Source of the DNA: Tenacibaculum sp. L6
GTDB lineage: Bacteria > Bacteroidota > Bacteroidia > Flavobacteriales > Flavobacteriaceae
DNA length: 64,000 nt
Assembly: GCF_028823685.1 (NCBI RefSeq)
Contig: NZ_JAPEHZ010000005.1
Span: forward strand, 1 to 64,000
Direction: 5' to 3'
Position 1 is the first letter of the stretch. The number at the start of each line of letters is the position of its first letter. Shown in pieces: positions 8,488 to 18,713 of the stretch. A model generated the notes under the pieces. That model was not told where the DNA came from. It ran no database searches and saw only the letters and a list, made by a program, of their open reading frames with translations. The translations under genes and the position numbers were made by a program.

Positions 8488-8505
8488 TTGTTTATTGGTT
8501 TGTTT

Positions 8506-8967
8506 TTATACAGCTTGATTGTCAATATCCTCTTCGTATATCAACTTATCTGTAATTAGTTTGTTTATTGTTGTTGTTACTTTAAAGAAGGTTTCTAACT
8601 CTTCTTCAGTAATATGCTCTCTTACTTTATTGTTAAATTCGTACACATGTCCCTTAGAAACTTCACGCATTTCCTTACCATATTTAGTAAGTTTTAAAAT
8701 AACACTTCTTCCGTCATTAGGATTCTTTTCGCGACATATAGCTCCTTTGTCTTCCATGGTTTTTAACAAGCGAGAAAGACTTGTAGGCTCCATTCCCATT
8801 AAAGGACCTAAAGCTGTAGAAGGAGTACCATTTTCATAATCTATATTCAACAAAGCAAAAGCTGTAGCCATGGTGCTATCGTGCTTGGCAGCTTGCTCAT
8901 TATACATTTTTGCAACGGCTTGCCAAGTGGCTCTTAATTGGTGATCTATCGATTTATCTTTATCCAT
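8506..8967 (-). CDS. MarR family transcriptional regulator of the fad operon
   Basis: A winged-helix MarR-type repressor of 153 residues. The DNA-binding part is seen in LGPLMGMEPTSLSRLLKTME (recognition helix) and the wing REKNPNDGRSVILKLTKYGK. I choose ATG at 8967 (MDKDKSIDHQL) over the in-frame TTG at 8976, because the TTG lies inside a probable -7 element (8974-8981). It is the first gene of the operon, 18 bases before fadN, so it probably senses an acyl-CoA or fatty acid and controls the beta-oxidation genes and itself. Two near-identical palindromes centred at 8998 and 9027 are likely operators. Ligand is an inference from the neighbours only. Confidence 0.87.
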   Translation of the reverse strand: MDKDKSIDHQLRATWQAVAKMYNEQAAKHDSTMATAFALLNIDYENGTPSTALGPLMGMEPTSLSRLLKTMEDKGAICREKNPNDGRSVILKLTKYGKEMREVSKGHVYEFNNKVREHITEEELETFFKVTTTINKLITDKLIYEEDIDNQAV

Positions 8968-8973
8968 CGATGC

Positions 8974-8981
8974 CAAATATA
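8974..8981 (-). promoter_or_regulatory. -7 element of the marR-fad operon promoter
   Basis: TATATTTG on the minus strand fits the Bacteroidetes -7 consensus TANNTTTG. A start of transcription a few bases downstream would fall close to the ATG at 8967, giving a very short or leaderless message. The -33 region would overlap the first palindrome (8993-9004), which suits repression. Confidence 0.5.
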
Positions 8982-8992
8982 TAAAAATTTAT

Positions 8993-9004
8993 TATGCATG
9001 CATA
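8993..9004. promoter_or_regulatory. operator palindrome 1 (TATGCATGCATA)
   Basis: A perfect 12-bp palindrome upstream of the MarR gene, repeated at 9021-9034. It overlaps the expected -33 region of the operon promoter. MarR repressors bind palindromes of this size in their own promoters, so this is the likely site. Confidence 0.65.
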
Positions 9005-9020
9005 GTATTTAGCAAAAAAA

Positions 9021-9034
9021 TTATGCATGCATAA
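9021..9034. promoter_or_regulatory. operator palindrome 2 (TTATGCATGCATAA)
   Basis: A perfect 14-bp palindrome sharing the 12-bp core TATGCATGCATA with the first site; the centres are 29 bp apart, near three helical turns. It lies between the divergent marR operon and the ABC transporter genes, so it may also affect the latter. Confidence 0.65.
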
Positions 9035-9103
9035 TAAAATTAACATAAAATTAATCTTGTAACGTTTACAGCGAAGTAGATACTAATTGAGTATAAAAAT
9101 ATG

Positions 9104-9111
9104 TAAGTTTG
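9104..9111 (+). promoter_or_regulatory. possible -7 element of the ABC exporter genes
   Basis: TAAGTTTG matches TANNTTTG and lies 47 bases before the ATP-binding gene. A TTG at 9087-9089 is closer than usual for a -33 element, so support is moderate. Confidence 0.4.
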
Positions 9112-9157
9112 TCACTGCTGTTTTTTAACAAGCGGCAATTAATCAACTATTGAGTCT

Positions 9158-10087
9158 ATGAATAATTTATTAGAAATAAATAATGTGGTAAAACGTTACG
9201 GCGATTATACTGCATTAAATAATGTGTCTATGCACATACCTAAAGGAAGCGTTTTTGGCTTGTTGGGTCCTAACGGAGCTGGAAAAACTTCTTTAATTAG
9301 AATCATCAATCAAATTACAATGCCAGATAGTGGTGAGGTAATTTTAGATGGAGAAAAGTTAGCACCACATCATATTGAATATATAGGATACTTACCAGAA
9401 GAACGTGGTTTGTATAAAAGTATGAAGGTAGGAGAGCAGGCGTTGTATTTGGCACAGTTAAAAGGATTGAGTAAAGCCGAAGCTAAAAAACGCCTTAAAT
9501 ATTGGTTTGATAAGTTTGATATTGGCGCATGGTGGAATAAAAAGATTGAAGAACTTTCTAAAGGGATGGCACAGAAGGTACAGTTTATAGTAACGGTATT
9601 ACATCAGCCTAAATTATTAATTTTTGATGAGCCTTTTTCAGGATTCGATCCTATTAATGCACAATTAATAGCAAAAGAAATTTTACAATTGCGTGATGAA
9701 GGTGCTACCATCATTTTTTCTACCCACAGAATGGAATCTGTTGAGGAAATGTGCGATTATATAGCGTTGATTAATAAATCAAACAAAATTTTAGACGGTA
9801 AGCTAGAGGATATTAAAAAGGAATTTAGAACAAATACTTTTCAAGTAGGATTAACAACTTCAAATTCGAGAGAAGTTGAGAGTAAATTAAAACAAAACTT
9901 TGAAGTATTACCAGCAGATTTCAAATTATTGAATGATGGTTTAAAATTAAACGTGAAGCTTTCTAATGGAAGTTCACCAAACGATTTGCTATCGTATTTA
10001 ACTACTCAAGGACAAGTACAGCATTTTGTCGAGTTAGTACCAAGTGCCAATGATATTTTTATTCAAGCAATACATAAAAACAGTTAA
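9158..10087 (+). CDS. ABC transporter ATP-binding protein (NatA-like)
   Basis: A 309-residue ATPase subunit of an ABC-2 type exporter. Walker A is GPNGAGKT (about residues 39-46), the signature is LSKGMAQKVQF (about 138), Walker B is LLIFDEPFSGFDP (about 159) and the H-loop is STHRMESVEE (about 190). The last 90 residues form the C-terminal extension usual in NatA/YhaQ-type proteins. It energises the permease encoded 3 bases downstream; the substrate is unknown, and sodium or a lipophilic compound are the known choices for relatives. The gene is divergent from the marR-fad operon and shares its control region. Confidence 0.9.
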   Translation: MNNLLEINNVVKRYGDYTALNNVSMHIPKGSVFGLLGPNGAGKTSLIRIINQITMPDSGEVILDGEKLAPHHIEYIGYLPEERGLYKSMKVGEQALYLAQLKGLSKAEAKKRLKYWFDKFDIGAWWNKKIEELSKGMAQKVQFIVTVLHQPKLLIFDEPFSGFDPINAQLIAKEILQLRDEGATIIFSTHRMESVEEMCDYIALINKSNKILDGKLEDIKKEFRTNTFQVGLTTSNSREVESKLKQNFEVLPADFKLLNDGLKLNVKLSNGSSPNDLLSYLTTQGQVQHFVELVPSANDIFIQAIHKNS

Positions 10088-10090
10088 GCT

Positions 10091-11413
10091 ATGAAAAGAT
10101 TACGATTAATTATAGAACGTGAATTTATTGCTAAGGTTAGAAATAAATCATTTATCGTCATGACTTTCTTAAGTCCTTTGTTAATGATTGGTATGGGGGC
10201 GTTGGTATTTTTCTTAATGAAAAAGAATGATGAGAAGGTTAAGAAGATAGTTTATGTAGATGAGTCAGGAAAGTTTTCTAAAGATGTATTTGTAGATTCT
10301 AAAACGGTAAAGTATCAAGATTTTACGGCGTTAGGTATTGAAGATTCAAAAAAGAAAGTTGAAGAAGGTGATTATTACGGAGCTTTATATATTCCGAAGC
10401 AAGATAGTTTAGAGGTATTGGCAAAATCGATTGAGTTCTTCTCAAAAGATTCACCAAGTATGTCTATTATGGAAAGTTTGGAGGATAAGATAGACAAAGT
10501 GTTACGTCATGAAAAGCTAACCAGTTTCGGTATTGATTTAGCGCATATAGAAGAGTCAAAAATAGCTTCAGAAATTAAAATGTTGAATTTCTCTGGTGAA
10601 AAATCATCAAAACTAATCAACGGATTAAAAATTGGAGTAGGTGCCATAGCAGGATACTTATTAATGATGTTTGTTATGATTTATGGTACTTCGGTAATGC
10701 GAAGCGTTATTGAAGAAAAAACAAGTAGAATTATCGAAGTAATTGTTTCTTCAGTAAAACCTTTCCAATTAATGTTAGGGAAGATTATCGGAAATGCCTC
10801 AGCAGGGTTATTACAATTCTTTATTTGGGGAATTTTGTTTTTAATATTTAGTCTTGTTGCATCCTCTTTCTTTGGAGTTGATATGATGGATGTGCAATCG
10901 GCTAAAGTTTCACCAGAACAAATGGAGGTAATTAAGCAAACAGCAACCGATAAAGGAGAAATGATTGTACAAGAAATTTTCAGATTGCCTTTAGTTAAAA
11001 TGTTTTTCTTGTTCATCTTCTATTTCTTGGGCGGATATATGTTGTATAGTTCGCTATTCGCAGCTGTTGGTGCAGCTGTAGATAATGAAACAGATACTCA
11101 GCAATTTATGATGCCTATTATGTTGCCTTTAATTTTAGCTGTATATGTCGGGTTTGCAACGGTAATTAATGATCCTCACGGACCTGTATCAGTAGTATTT
11201 TCATACATTCCATTTACCTCTCCAATCGTTATGTTAATGCGTATTCCATTTGGAGTAGCTTGGTGGGAAATAGCCATTTCTATGTTGTTATTAATTCTTA
11301 CTTTTATGGTGATTGTGTGGGTAGCTGCTAAGATTTATCGAGTAGGTATTTTAATGTACGGTAAAAAAGCAACCTATAAAGATTTGTGGAAGTGGATTCG
11401 TTATAACGGATAA
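10091..11413 (+). CDS. ABC-2 type transporter permease (NatB-like)
   Basis: A 440-residue membrane protein. One transmembrane helix near residues 20-45 is followed by a large extracytoplasmic domain (45-190) and then by five or more helices between 195 and 415 (for example LLMMFVMIYGTSVMRSVIEE and MLLLILTFMVIVWVAAKIY). This single helix, outer domain, then multi-helix layout is that of the ABC-2 family (NatB, YhaP). Only 3 bases separate it from the ATPase gene, so both are surely co-translated. The transported compound cannot be read from the sequence. Confidence 0.88.
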   Translation: MKRLRLIIEREFIAKVRNKSFIVMTFLSPLLMIGMGALVFFLMKKNDEKVKKIVYVDESGKFSKDVFVDSKTVKYQDFTALGIEDSKKKVEEGDYYGALYIPKQDSLEVLAKSIEFFSKDSPSMSIMESLEDKIDKVLRHEKLTSFGIDLAHIEESKIASEIKMLNFSGEKSSKLINGLKIGVGAIAGYLLMMFVMIYGTSVMRSVIEEKTSRIIEVIVSSVKPFQLMLGKIIGNASAGLLQFFIWGILFLIFSLVASSFFGVDMMDVQSAKVSPEQMEVIKQTATDKGEMIVQEIFRLPLVKMFFLFIFYFLGGYMLYSSLFAAVGAAVDNETDTQQFMMPIMLPLILAVYVGFATVINDPHGPVSVVFSYIPFTSPIVMLMRIPFGVAWWEIAISMLLLILTFMVIVWVAAKIYRVGILMYGKKATYKDLWKWIRYNG

Positions 11414-11511
11414 TTATTTTTATGAAATAAATTGTAAAGTCATTAGTTTACTATAATCGAAAGAGTTTAATGTAGATTGTATTTAATTAATAAAACAATA
11501 AGAACTACTAG

Positions 11512-12444
11512 ATGAAAGAAATTATAAAGGAAATAACCGATTTTTTAAACTACAGAATCCCTGTGGGAGGAAAAGATGTTGAGTTCACGTTAAAAACAAT
11601 CCTGTTTTTAATTGTAGGCTTACTTTTTGTCAAGTTTTTATTGAAGTATTTAAAAAAGCTGGCAAAAAGCAAGTTAGAACAAGAAGATAAAAATAAGTTT
11701 GATACTATTTTCTCTTTTACCAGTTGGTTAGCTTATGTAGTTGTTTTTTCAATAGGCTTAAGTTCAGCAGGAGTTAATTTAAGTGCGGTTTTAGTAGCTT
11801 CTTCTGCTTTATTAATTGGTATTGGTTTGGCATTACAAACCTTCTTTCAAGATATTATTTCAGGTATTTTTATTATTCTTGATAAAAGTGTACATGTAGG
11901 AGATATTATCGAATTAGACGATAAAGTAGGAAGAGTAGAGGAAATAAAATTAAGAACTACCCGAGCGGTAACTATCGATAATAAAGTGTTGGTAATTCCG
12001 AATCATAAGTATTTATCAAATAGTTTATATAACTGGACGCAAAACGGAACCACAACTCGTGAGAGTGTAAAAGTAGGAGTGGCGTATGGTAGTGATGTTG
12101 CATTAGTAAAAAAACTATTGTTACAAGCGGCTAACGAACATTCAAAAGTGTATCAACACCCTGCTCCGTTAGTGTTTTTTGAAAATTTTGGAGATAGCTC
12201 ATTAGATTTTAAGTTGGTTTTTACATTAAACGATAGCTTTCAGGCAGCGATACCAAAGAGTGATATTAGGTTTAGGATTGATGAATTATTTAGAGAGCAT
12301 AATATAAGTATTCCATTTCCTCAAAGAGATATACATATTGTAGATGCGAAAGGTTTAAAGTTTAATCAAGAATCAAAAGAAAGATTAACTAACGATAAAG
12401 CAACTGAGAAAATCGAAGAAAAATCAAAAGGAAAGTCTCAATAA
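11512..12444 (+). CDS. MscS family mechanosensitive channel
   Basis: A 310-residue small-conductance mechanosensitive channel. Three membrane helices are predicted at about 25-45, 65-85 and 90-120; the last contains the A/G-rich pore helix SSALLIGIGLALQTFFQDII. It is followed by the beta domain (GDIIELDDKVGRVEEIKLR, VLVIPNHKYLSNSLYNW) and the C-terminal alpha/beta domain. It should release solutes on hypo-osmotic shock. The Ser-, Lys- and Glu-rich tail after residue 280 is variable in the family. It stands alone, about 100 bases after the ABC permease; a broken four-helix-bundle gene begins right after its stop codon. Confidence 0.9.
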   Translation: MKEIIKEITDFLNYRIPVGGKDVEFTLKTILFLIVGLLFVKFLLKYLKKLAKSKLEQEDKNKFDTIFSFTSWLAYVVVFSIGLSSAGVNLSAVLVASSALLIGIGLALQTFFQDIISGIFIILDKSVHVGDIIELDDKVGRVEEIKLRTTRAVTIDNKVLVIPNHKYLSNSLYNWTQNGTTTRESVKVGVAYGSDVALVKKLLLQAANEHSKVYQHPAPLVFFENFGDSSLDFKLVFTLNDSFQAAIPKSDIRFRIDELFREHNISIPFPQRDIHIVDAKGLKFNQESKERLTNDKATEKIEEKSKGKSQ

Positions 12445-12445
12445 A

Positions 12446-12592
12446 ATACTTGGCTTACTTTTTGAATTGCAAACACAAATGGTTCTTTCTTGTTATAAAG
12501 AACATATTGATAAAACAACATTAATAGATTTAGAAGACGAAATAGAAGAGTTACAAAAAATGATTTCAGGATTTAAGAACTCATTAGGTTAG
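12446..12592 (+). pseudogene. 3' fragment of a four helix bundle gene
   Basis: After the mscS stop codon an open frame without a start codon reads GLLFELQTQMVLSCYKEHID and ends at TAG 12590-12592 with EELQKMISGFKNSLG. This aligns with the last 45 residues of the intact four-helix-bundle protein encoded at 4497-4853 (SLGSSFEWETQL ... IQKMISSFQSGL). The first 70 or so residues are gone, and the remaining frame is intact to its natural stop. A heptamer word array follows the stop directly (12593-12628), as at the intact copy. It is therefore a decayed second copy of the same cassette, not a live gene. Confidence 0.8.
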
Positions 12593-12628
12593 TCTTTTCT
12601 CTTTTGTCTAACATCTAAAAATCTAAAA
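12593..12628 (+). repeat. heptamer word array after the four-helix-bundle remnant
   Basis: TCTTTTC-TCTTTTG-TCTAACA-TCTAAAA-ATCTAAAA: four in-register 7-nt words and a final 8-nt word. It touches the stop codon of the gene fragment on one side and ends 6 bases before the ATG of the sigma-54 activator. Confidence 0.65.
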
Positions 12629-12634
12629 AAGAAT

Positions 12635-13798
12635 ATGGCTAAAATATTAATAATAGAAGATGAAGCTGCAATCCGCAGAGTGTTAAAAAAAATCATTTCT
12701 GAAGAGAATGATTCCTATGAAGTAGAAGAAGCAGAAGATGGATTAGCAGGAATTGAAATGATAAAAAACACAGATTACGATTTAGTGCTGTGTGATATAA
12801 AAATGCCAAAAATGGATGGTGTTGAGGTATTAGAAAAGGCAAGAAAGATTAAACCAGAAACACCAATGGTGATGATATCTGGTCACGGAGATCTTGATAC
12901 AGCAGTTAATACAATGCGTTTAGGAGCCTTTGATTATATTTCGAAACCGCCAGATTTAAATCGTTTGTTAAACACAGTTCGTAATGCATTGGATAAAAAA
13001 GAACTAGTAGTTGAAAACAAGCGTTTAAAAAAGAAGGTAAGCAAAAACTACGAAATGATTGGTGAAAGTGAGGCTATTACTCATATTAAAGATATGATAG
13101 AAAAAGTTTCAGCTACCGATGCTCGTGTGTTAATTACAGGGCCTAACGGAACAGGAAAAGAGTTAGTAGCGCATTGGCTGCATGAAAAGTCTGATCGTTC
13201 TAAAGCACCAATGATTGAGGTAAACTGTGCAGCTATTCCTTCAGAATTAATAGAAAGTGAACTATTCGGACATGTAAAAGGTAGTTTTACAGGGGCTAAT
13301 AAAGATAGAGCAGGAAAGTTTGAGGCAGCAAATGGAGGAACTATTTTCTTAGATGAAATAGGAGATATGAGCTTATCTGCACAAGCAAAAGTATTACGCG
13401 CATTACAAGAAAATCGCATTCAGCGTGTAGGTTCTGATAAGGATATTAAAGTGAACGTACGTGTCGTGGCTGCTACGAATAAAGATTTAAAAAAGGAAAT
13501 TGAAGAAGGACGTTTTCGTGAAGATTTATATCATCGTTTAGCCGTTATTTTAATAAAAGTACCTGCGTTGAACGATAGGCGAGAAGATATTCCGTTACTG
13601 GTAGATTTCTTTGCCAAAAAGATTTCTGAAGAACAAGGAATGCCTAAAAAAGCATTTGCTGATGACGCAATTAAACAATTACAAGAATACGATTGGACAG
13701 GAAACATTCGAGAGCTCCGAAATGTGGTAGAGCGCTTACTTATTTTAGGCGAAAAAGAAGTGTCTAAAAATGATGTGAAACTATTTGCGAGCAAGTAA
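12635..13798 (+). CDS. sigma-54-dependent response regulator lacking a DNA-binding domain
   Basis: A 387-residue NtrC-type activator. A receiver domain (1-120) has the acidic pair EDE (8-10), the phosphoacceptor Asp in LVLCDIKMPKMDG (about 53), and Lys in YISKPP. The AAA+ domain follows (about 140-380): Walker A GPNGTGKE, the sigma-54 contact loop GSFTGA (Ser in place of the usual Ala), Walker B GGTIFLDEIGD, and the arginine-finger segment FREDLYHRLAV. The protein ends about 20 residues after the AAA+ lid, so the usual C-terminal Fis-type helix-turn-helix is missing. It may act from solution, as reported for FlgR-like activators, or with a partner. No histidine kinase gene is adjacent. Confidence 0.9.
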   Translation: MAKILIIEDEAAIRRVLKKIISEENDSYEVEEAEDGLAGIEMIKNTDYDLVLCDIKMPKMDGVEVLEKARKIKPETPMVMISGHGDLDTAVNTMRLGAFDYISKPPDLNRLLNTVRNALDKKELVVENKRLKKKVSKNYEMIGESEAITHIKDMIEKVSATDARVLITGPNGTGKELVAHWLHEKSDRSKAPMIEVNCAAIPSELIESELFGHVKGSFTGANKDRAGKFEAANGGTIFLDEIGDMSLSAQAKVLRALQENRIQRVGSDKDIKVNVRVVAATNKDLKKEIEEGRFREDLYHRLAVILIKVPALNDRREDIPLLVDFFAKKISEEQGMPKKAFADDAIKQLQEYDWTGNIRELRNVVERLLILGEKEVSKNDVKLFASK

Positions 13799-13820
13799 TA
13801 CATCTAACCATAAATAACAA

Positions 13821-13850
13821 AAAAGAAGAGCACATAGCTCTTCTTTTTTT
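13821..13850. terminator. bidirectional terminator between the sigma-54 activator and katG
   Basis: GAAGAGC (13825-13831) pairs with GCTCTTC (13837-13843) inside A- and T-runs (AAAA before, TTTTTTT after), so it can end transcription from both converging genes. Confidence 0.88.
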
Positions 13851-13871
13851 ATGATTATTAGTCATGTTAAA

Positions 13872-16360
<2,489 letters not shown>

Positions 16361-16999
16361 ATGGCTACAGTAGGAAAAAAATTTCCAAGTTTAAGCGTAG
16401 ATGCAATGAACGAAATGGGTGATACGTTTAAGTTAAATGTATTAGAAGAAGCAGTAAAAAACAACAAGAAAGTATTATTATTCTGGTATCCAAAAGACTT
16501 TACTTTTGTTTGTCCAACAGAATTACACGCTTTTCAAGCTGCTTTATCAGAATTTGAAAAAAGAAACACAATTGTAATTGGTGCGTCATGTGATACTCCT
16601 GAAGTACACTTTGCTTGGTTAAACCAATCTAAAGCTAACGGAGGAATCGAAGGAGTTACTTATCCATTATTAGCTGATAGTAACCGTAACTTATCATCTA
16701 TCTTAGGAATTTTAGATATTACTAATGAAACGTATGATGAAGCTACAGGAACTGTACAAGTAGAAGGAGATAACGTAACATACAGAGCTACGTATTTAAT
16801 TGATGAAGAAGGAACTGTATTCCACGAAGGAATTAACCACATGCCAGTTGGTCGTAACGTAAATGAGTACTTACGTTTAATCGATGCTTACACTCACGTG
16901 CAAGAAAAAGGTGAGGTTTGTCCTGCAAACTGGGAAGAAGGTAAAGAAGCTATGCAAGCAAACGCTAAAGCTACAGCAGAGTACTTAGCGGCAAACTAA
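16361..16999 (+). CDS. 2-Cys peroxiredoxin (AhpC/TSA family)
   Basis: A 212-residue thiol peroxidase that reduces hydrogen peroxide and organic peroxides. The peroxidatic Cys is in FTFVCPTELHAFQ (about residue 51) and the resolving Cys in GEVCPANWEEGKEAM (about residue 187), as in typical 2-Cys AhpC/Prx1 enzymes. I start at ATG 16361 (MATVGKKFPSLS); an upstream in-frame start at 16310 would add 17 residues not seen in the family. The gene heads a three-gene unit with a thioredoxin-like protein and a DUF6952 protein, and the thioredoxin is the likely electron donor. No ahpF-like reductase is present here. Confidence 0.93.
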   Translation: MATVGKKFPSLSVDAMNEMGDTFKLNVLEEAVKNNKKVLLFWYPKDFTFVCPTELHAFQAALSEFEKRNTIVIGASCDTPEVHFAWLNQSKANGGIEGVTYPLLADSNRNLSSILGILDITNETYDEATGTVQVEGDNVTYRATYLIDEEGTVFHEGINHMPVGRNVNEYLRLIDAYTHVQEKGEVCPANWEEGKEAMQANAKATAEYLAAN

Positions 17000-17088
17000 T
17001 ATAACATTAAGAGAGGGAATAAGTTCGTGTGAGATAGGTGAAGGGGTCGAGCACGAGCTCCTTTCGAAATAAAATAATTTTTAAGACT

Positions 17089-17397
17089 ATGGTACAAGAA
17101 TTAAGTCAAGATAATTTATCAGAAGTTGTTGCAGGTAATAAAAAAGTAGTGGTACAATATTCTGCTACTTGGTGCGGTAACTGCCGTATTATGAAACCAA
17201 AATTTAAGAAGTTAGCTTCTGAAAATGAAGACGTGGTTTTTATTATTGCAGATGCAGAACAGTTTCCTGAAAGTAGAAAACTTGCTGATGTAAGCAACTT
17301 ACCAACATTTGCAACATTTGTAGATGGTAAGTTTGTAAACCAAACGCAAACGAACAAGTTTGAAGTGTTAAAAGATTTAGTAAACGAAGTAGCTTAA
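17089..17397 (+). CDS. thioredoxin family protein
   Basis: A 102-residue single-domain thioredoxin-like protein with active site WCGNC in YSATWCGNCRIMKPKF (Cys about 29 and 32) and the cis-Pro in SNLPTFATFVDG (about 72). CGNC differs from the CGPC of general thioredoxins, pointing to a dedicated role. I start at ATG 17089 (MVQELSQDNL); a GTG at 17038 would add a poorly matching leader. It is 90 bases after the peroxiredoxin gene and 2 bases before the DUF6952 gene, so it probably recycles the peroxiredoxin. It lacks a signal peptide and should be cytoplasmic. Confidence 0.9.
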   Translation: MVQELSQDNLSEVVAGNKKVVVQYSATWCGNCRIMKPKFKKLASENEDVVFIIADAEQFPESRKLADVSNLPTFATFVDGKFVNQTQTNKFEVLKDLVNEVA

Positions 17398-17399
17398 TT

Positions 17400-17657
17400 A
17401 TGAAATTACCAGTAATTAAACATTTAACTTCTTTTATTGAAGAAAATGACCAAGATTACGTACTAGAAACTATTGAAACTCTAGAAGCTTTAACAGAAGT
17501 TCCTTCTTTAAAAGACGAAGAGTTAGATGTGATAGGGGAATTAATCTCTAACATGTACGGAGCAATTGAAGTTGATAAAATGATTAAAGACGGAACACCT
17601 AAAAAAGAAGCGTTAAATAACTTTATGAAGCGTGTTTTAGGTTCGATTGACCAATAG
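17400..17657 (+). CDS. DUF6952 family small protein
   Basis: An 85-residue acidic protein (MKLPVIKHLTSFIEEND start, GAIEVDKMIKDG near residue 55). I recognise it as the DUF6952 family, which in flavobacteria follows the peroxiredoxin and thioredoxin genes. It has no cysteine and no membrane segment, and is predicted largely helical. Because it starts 2 bases after the thioredoxin stop it is surely made together with it, so a helper role in the peroxide pathway is likely. No biochemical function is known to me. The unit ends at the terminator 17680-17710. Confidence 0.8.
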   Translation: MKLPVIKHLTSFIEENDQDYVLETIETLEALTEVPSLKDEELDVIGELISNMYGAIEVDKMIKDGTPKKEALNNFMKRVLGSIDQ

Positions 17658-17679
17658 TTTTACTACGAAAGAAAATATA

Positions 17680-17710
17680 AATCCCGAGCAATATGCTCGG
17701 GATTTTGTTT
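17680..17710. terminator. strong bidirectional terminator
   Basis: AATCCCGAGCA (17680-17690) pairs perfectly with TGCTCGGGATT (17694-17704) around loop ATA, followed by TTGTTTT. It ends the peroxiredoxin unit and, on the other strand, the LysR gene. Confidence 0.92.
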
Positions 17711-18603
17711 TATATAAATTGCTGATTGTATCTTTTACCAAGATTCGTAGCATATTCAATAACATTTTTTACAATCTTTCTATCGTCGTTTTTACGCCAG
17801 TTGATAAATAATTCTGTTTTTTCAGGAAGCGTGATAAAACGAACATGTGAGTTTAATGAAAATTGAAAAGAATAAGGCAAAATTGAAATTCCTAACTCTC
17901 TAGAAATTAAGTTTAAGATCATACTTCCAAAATCAGATTCAATATGAGCTTGTGGTTCAAAACCATAAGTGTTAAAAATACTACGAAGTAACGACGAAAA
18001 ATAAGTAGTATGATGTAAGCCAGAAAGAATAAACTTTTCATCTTTTACATCTCTTAAATCTACAAAATCCTCAGCGGTTAACCAGTGGTTTTTTGGAACA
18101 ACAAGGCAAACAGGTTCAGCATACAATCTTTCAGAACAAATAGAAGAGTTTAAAACAGTGTTTCTGCTAAAAGCAACATCTATTTGATAGCTTGTCAGTA
18201 AGTTTTCAAGGGTAATGTCAGTAGGTTCCATAAGTTCAACCTTTAAGTCAGGTTTTTCTTCGGAAAATATCTTGAGTAACTCTGGTAAGTAGTTGTAAGA
18301 AATAGACCCAGGATAGGCAATACTAATAAGCCCAGAAGAACCTTCTTCAATTTTTTTTGCATGTTGAAGTGTACGGTCAAACTCATCTAATAAATCTTCC
18401 CATTTTTTCTTAAGAAAAACACCAGCATCGGTCAATTTTACGTTTCTTTTATCGCGTTCAAATAAGGTAACGCCTAATTCTTCTTCTAACGATTGAATTT
18501 GTCTACTTAATGATGATTGTGAGACATATACCTTTTCTGCGGTTTTCCAAAAATGTAACTCTTCAGCGAGTACTAAAAAATATCGAATTTGTTGTAAAGT
18601 CAT
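17710..18603 (-). CDS. LysR family transcriptional regulator
   Basis: A 297-residue LysR-type regulator. The N-terminal winged helix-turn-helix is clear (LHFWKTAEKVYVSQSSLSRQ, residues 17-36; LEEELGVTLFERDKRNVKLT) and the two-lobed effector domain runs from about 90 to the end. It lacks the paired redox cysteines of OxyR (the segment is SGLHHTTYF), so a direct peroxide sensor is unlikely despite the nearby katG and prx. It is divergent from a LysE-type exporter gene (start 18714), the standard arrangement for a LysR protein controlling an amino acid exporter. The effector is probably an amino acid, but this is only inference. Confidence 0.9.
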   Translation of the reverse strand: MTLQQIRYFLVLAEELHFWKTAEKVYVSQSSLSRQIQSLEEELGVTLFERDKRNVKLTDAGVFLKKKWEDLLDEFDRTLQHAKKIEEGSSGLISIAYPGSISYNYLPELLKIFSEEKPDLKVELMEPTDITLENLLTSYQIDVAFSRNTVLNSSICSERLYAEPVCLVVPKNHWLTAEDFVDLRDVKDEKFILSGLHHTTYFSSLLRSIFNTYGFEPQAHIESDFGSMILNLISRELGISILPYSFQFSLNSHVRFITLPEKTELFINWRKNDDRKIVKNVIEYATNLGKRYNQQFI

Positions 18604-18713
18604 TTTAATGCGGTTTTTGCATTAATCGTTCAAAAATAAGTATTTTTTAATAAACAGAACTGCCGTTGCTTTGCACAAAAAAACATTGATATTCATTTTT
18701 AAAATTAAAGGAA

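Noticed and set aside
17038-17088. Extended GTG start of the thioredoxin
   Set aside because: The added residues do not look like thioredoxin; the ATG at 17089 gives the normal length.
17710-18603. OxyR as regulator of katG and peroxiredoxin
   Set aside because: The redox cysteines are absent, and the gene is paired with a LysE exporter.
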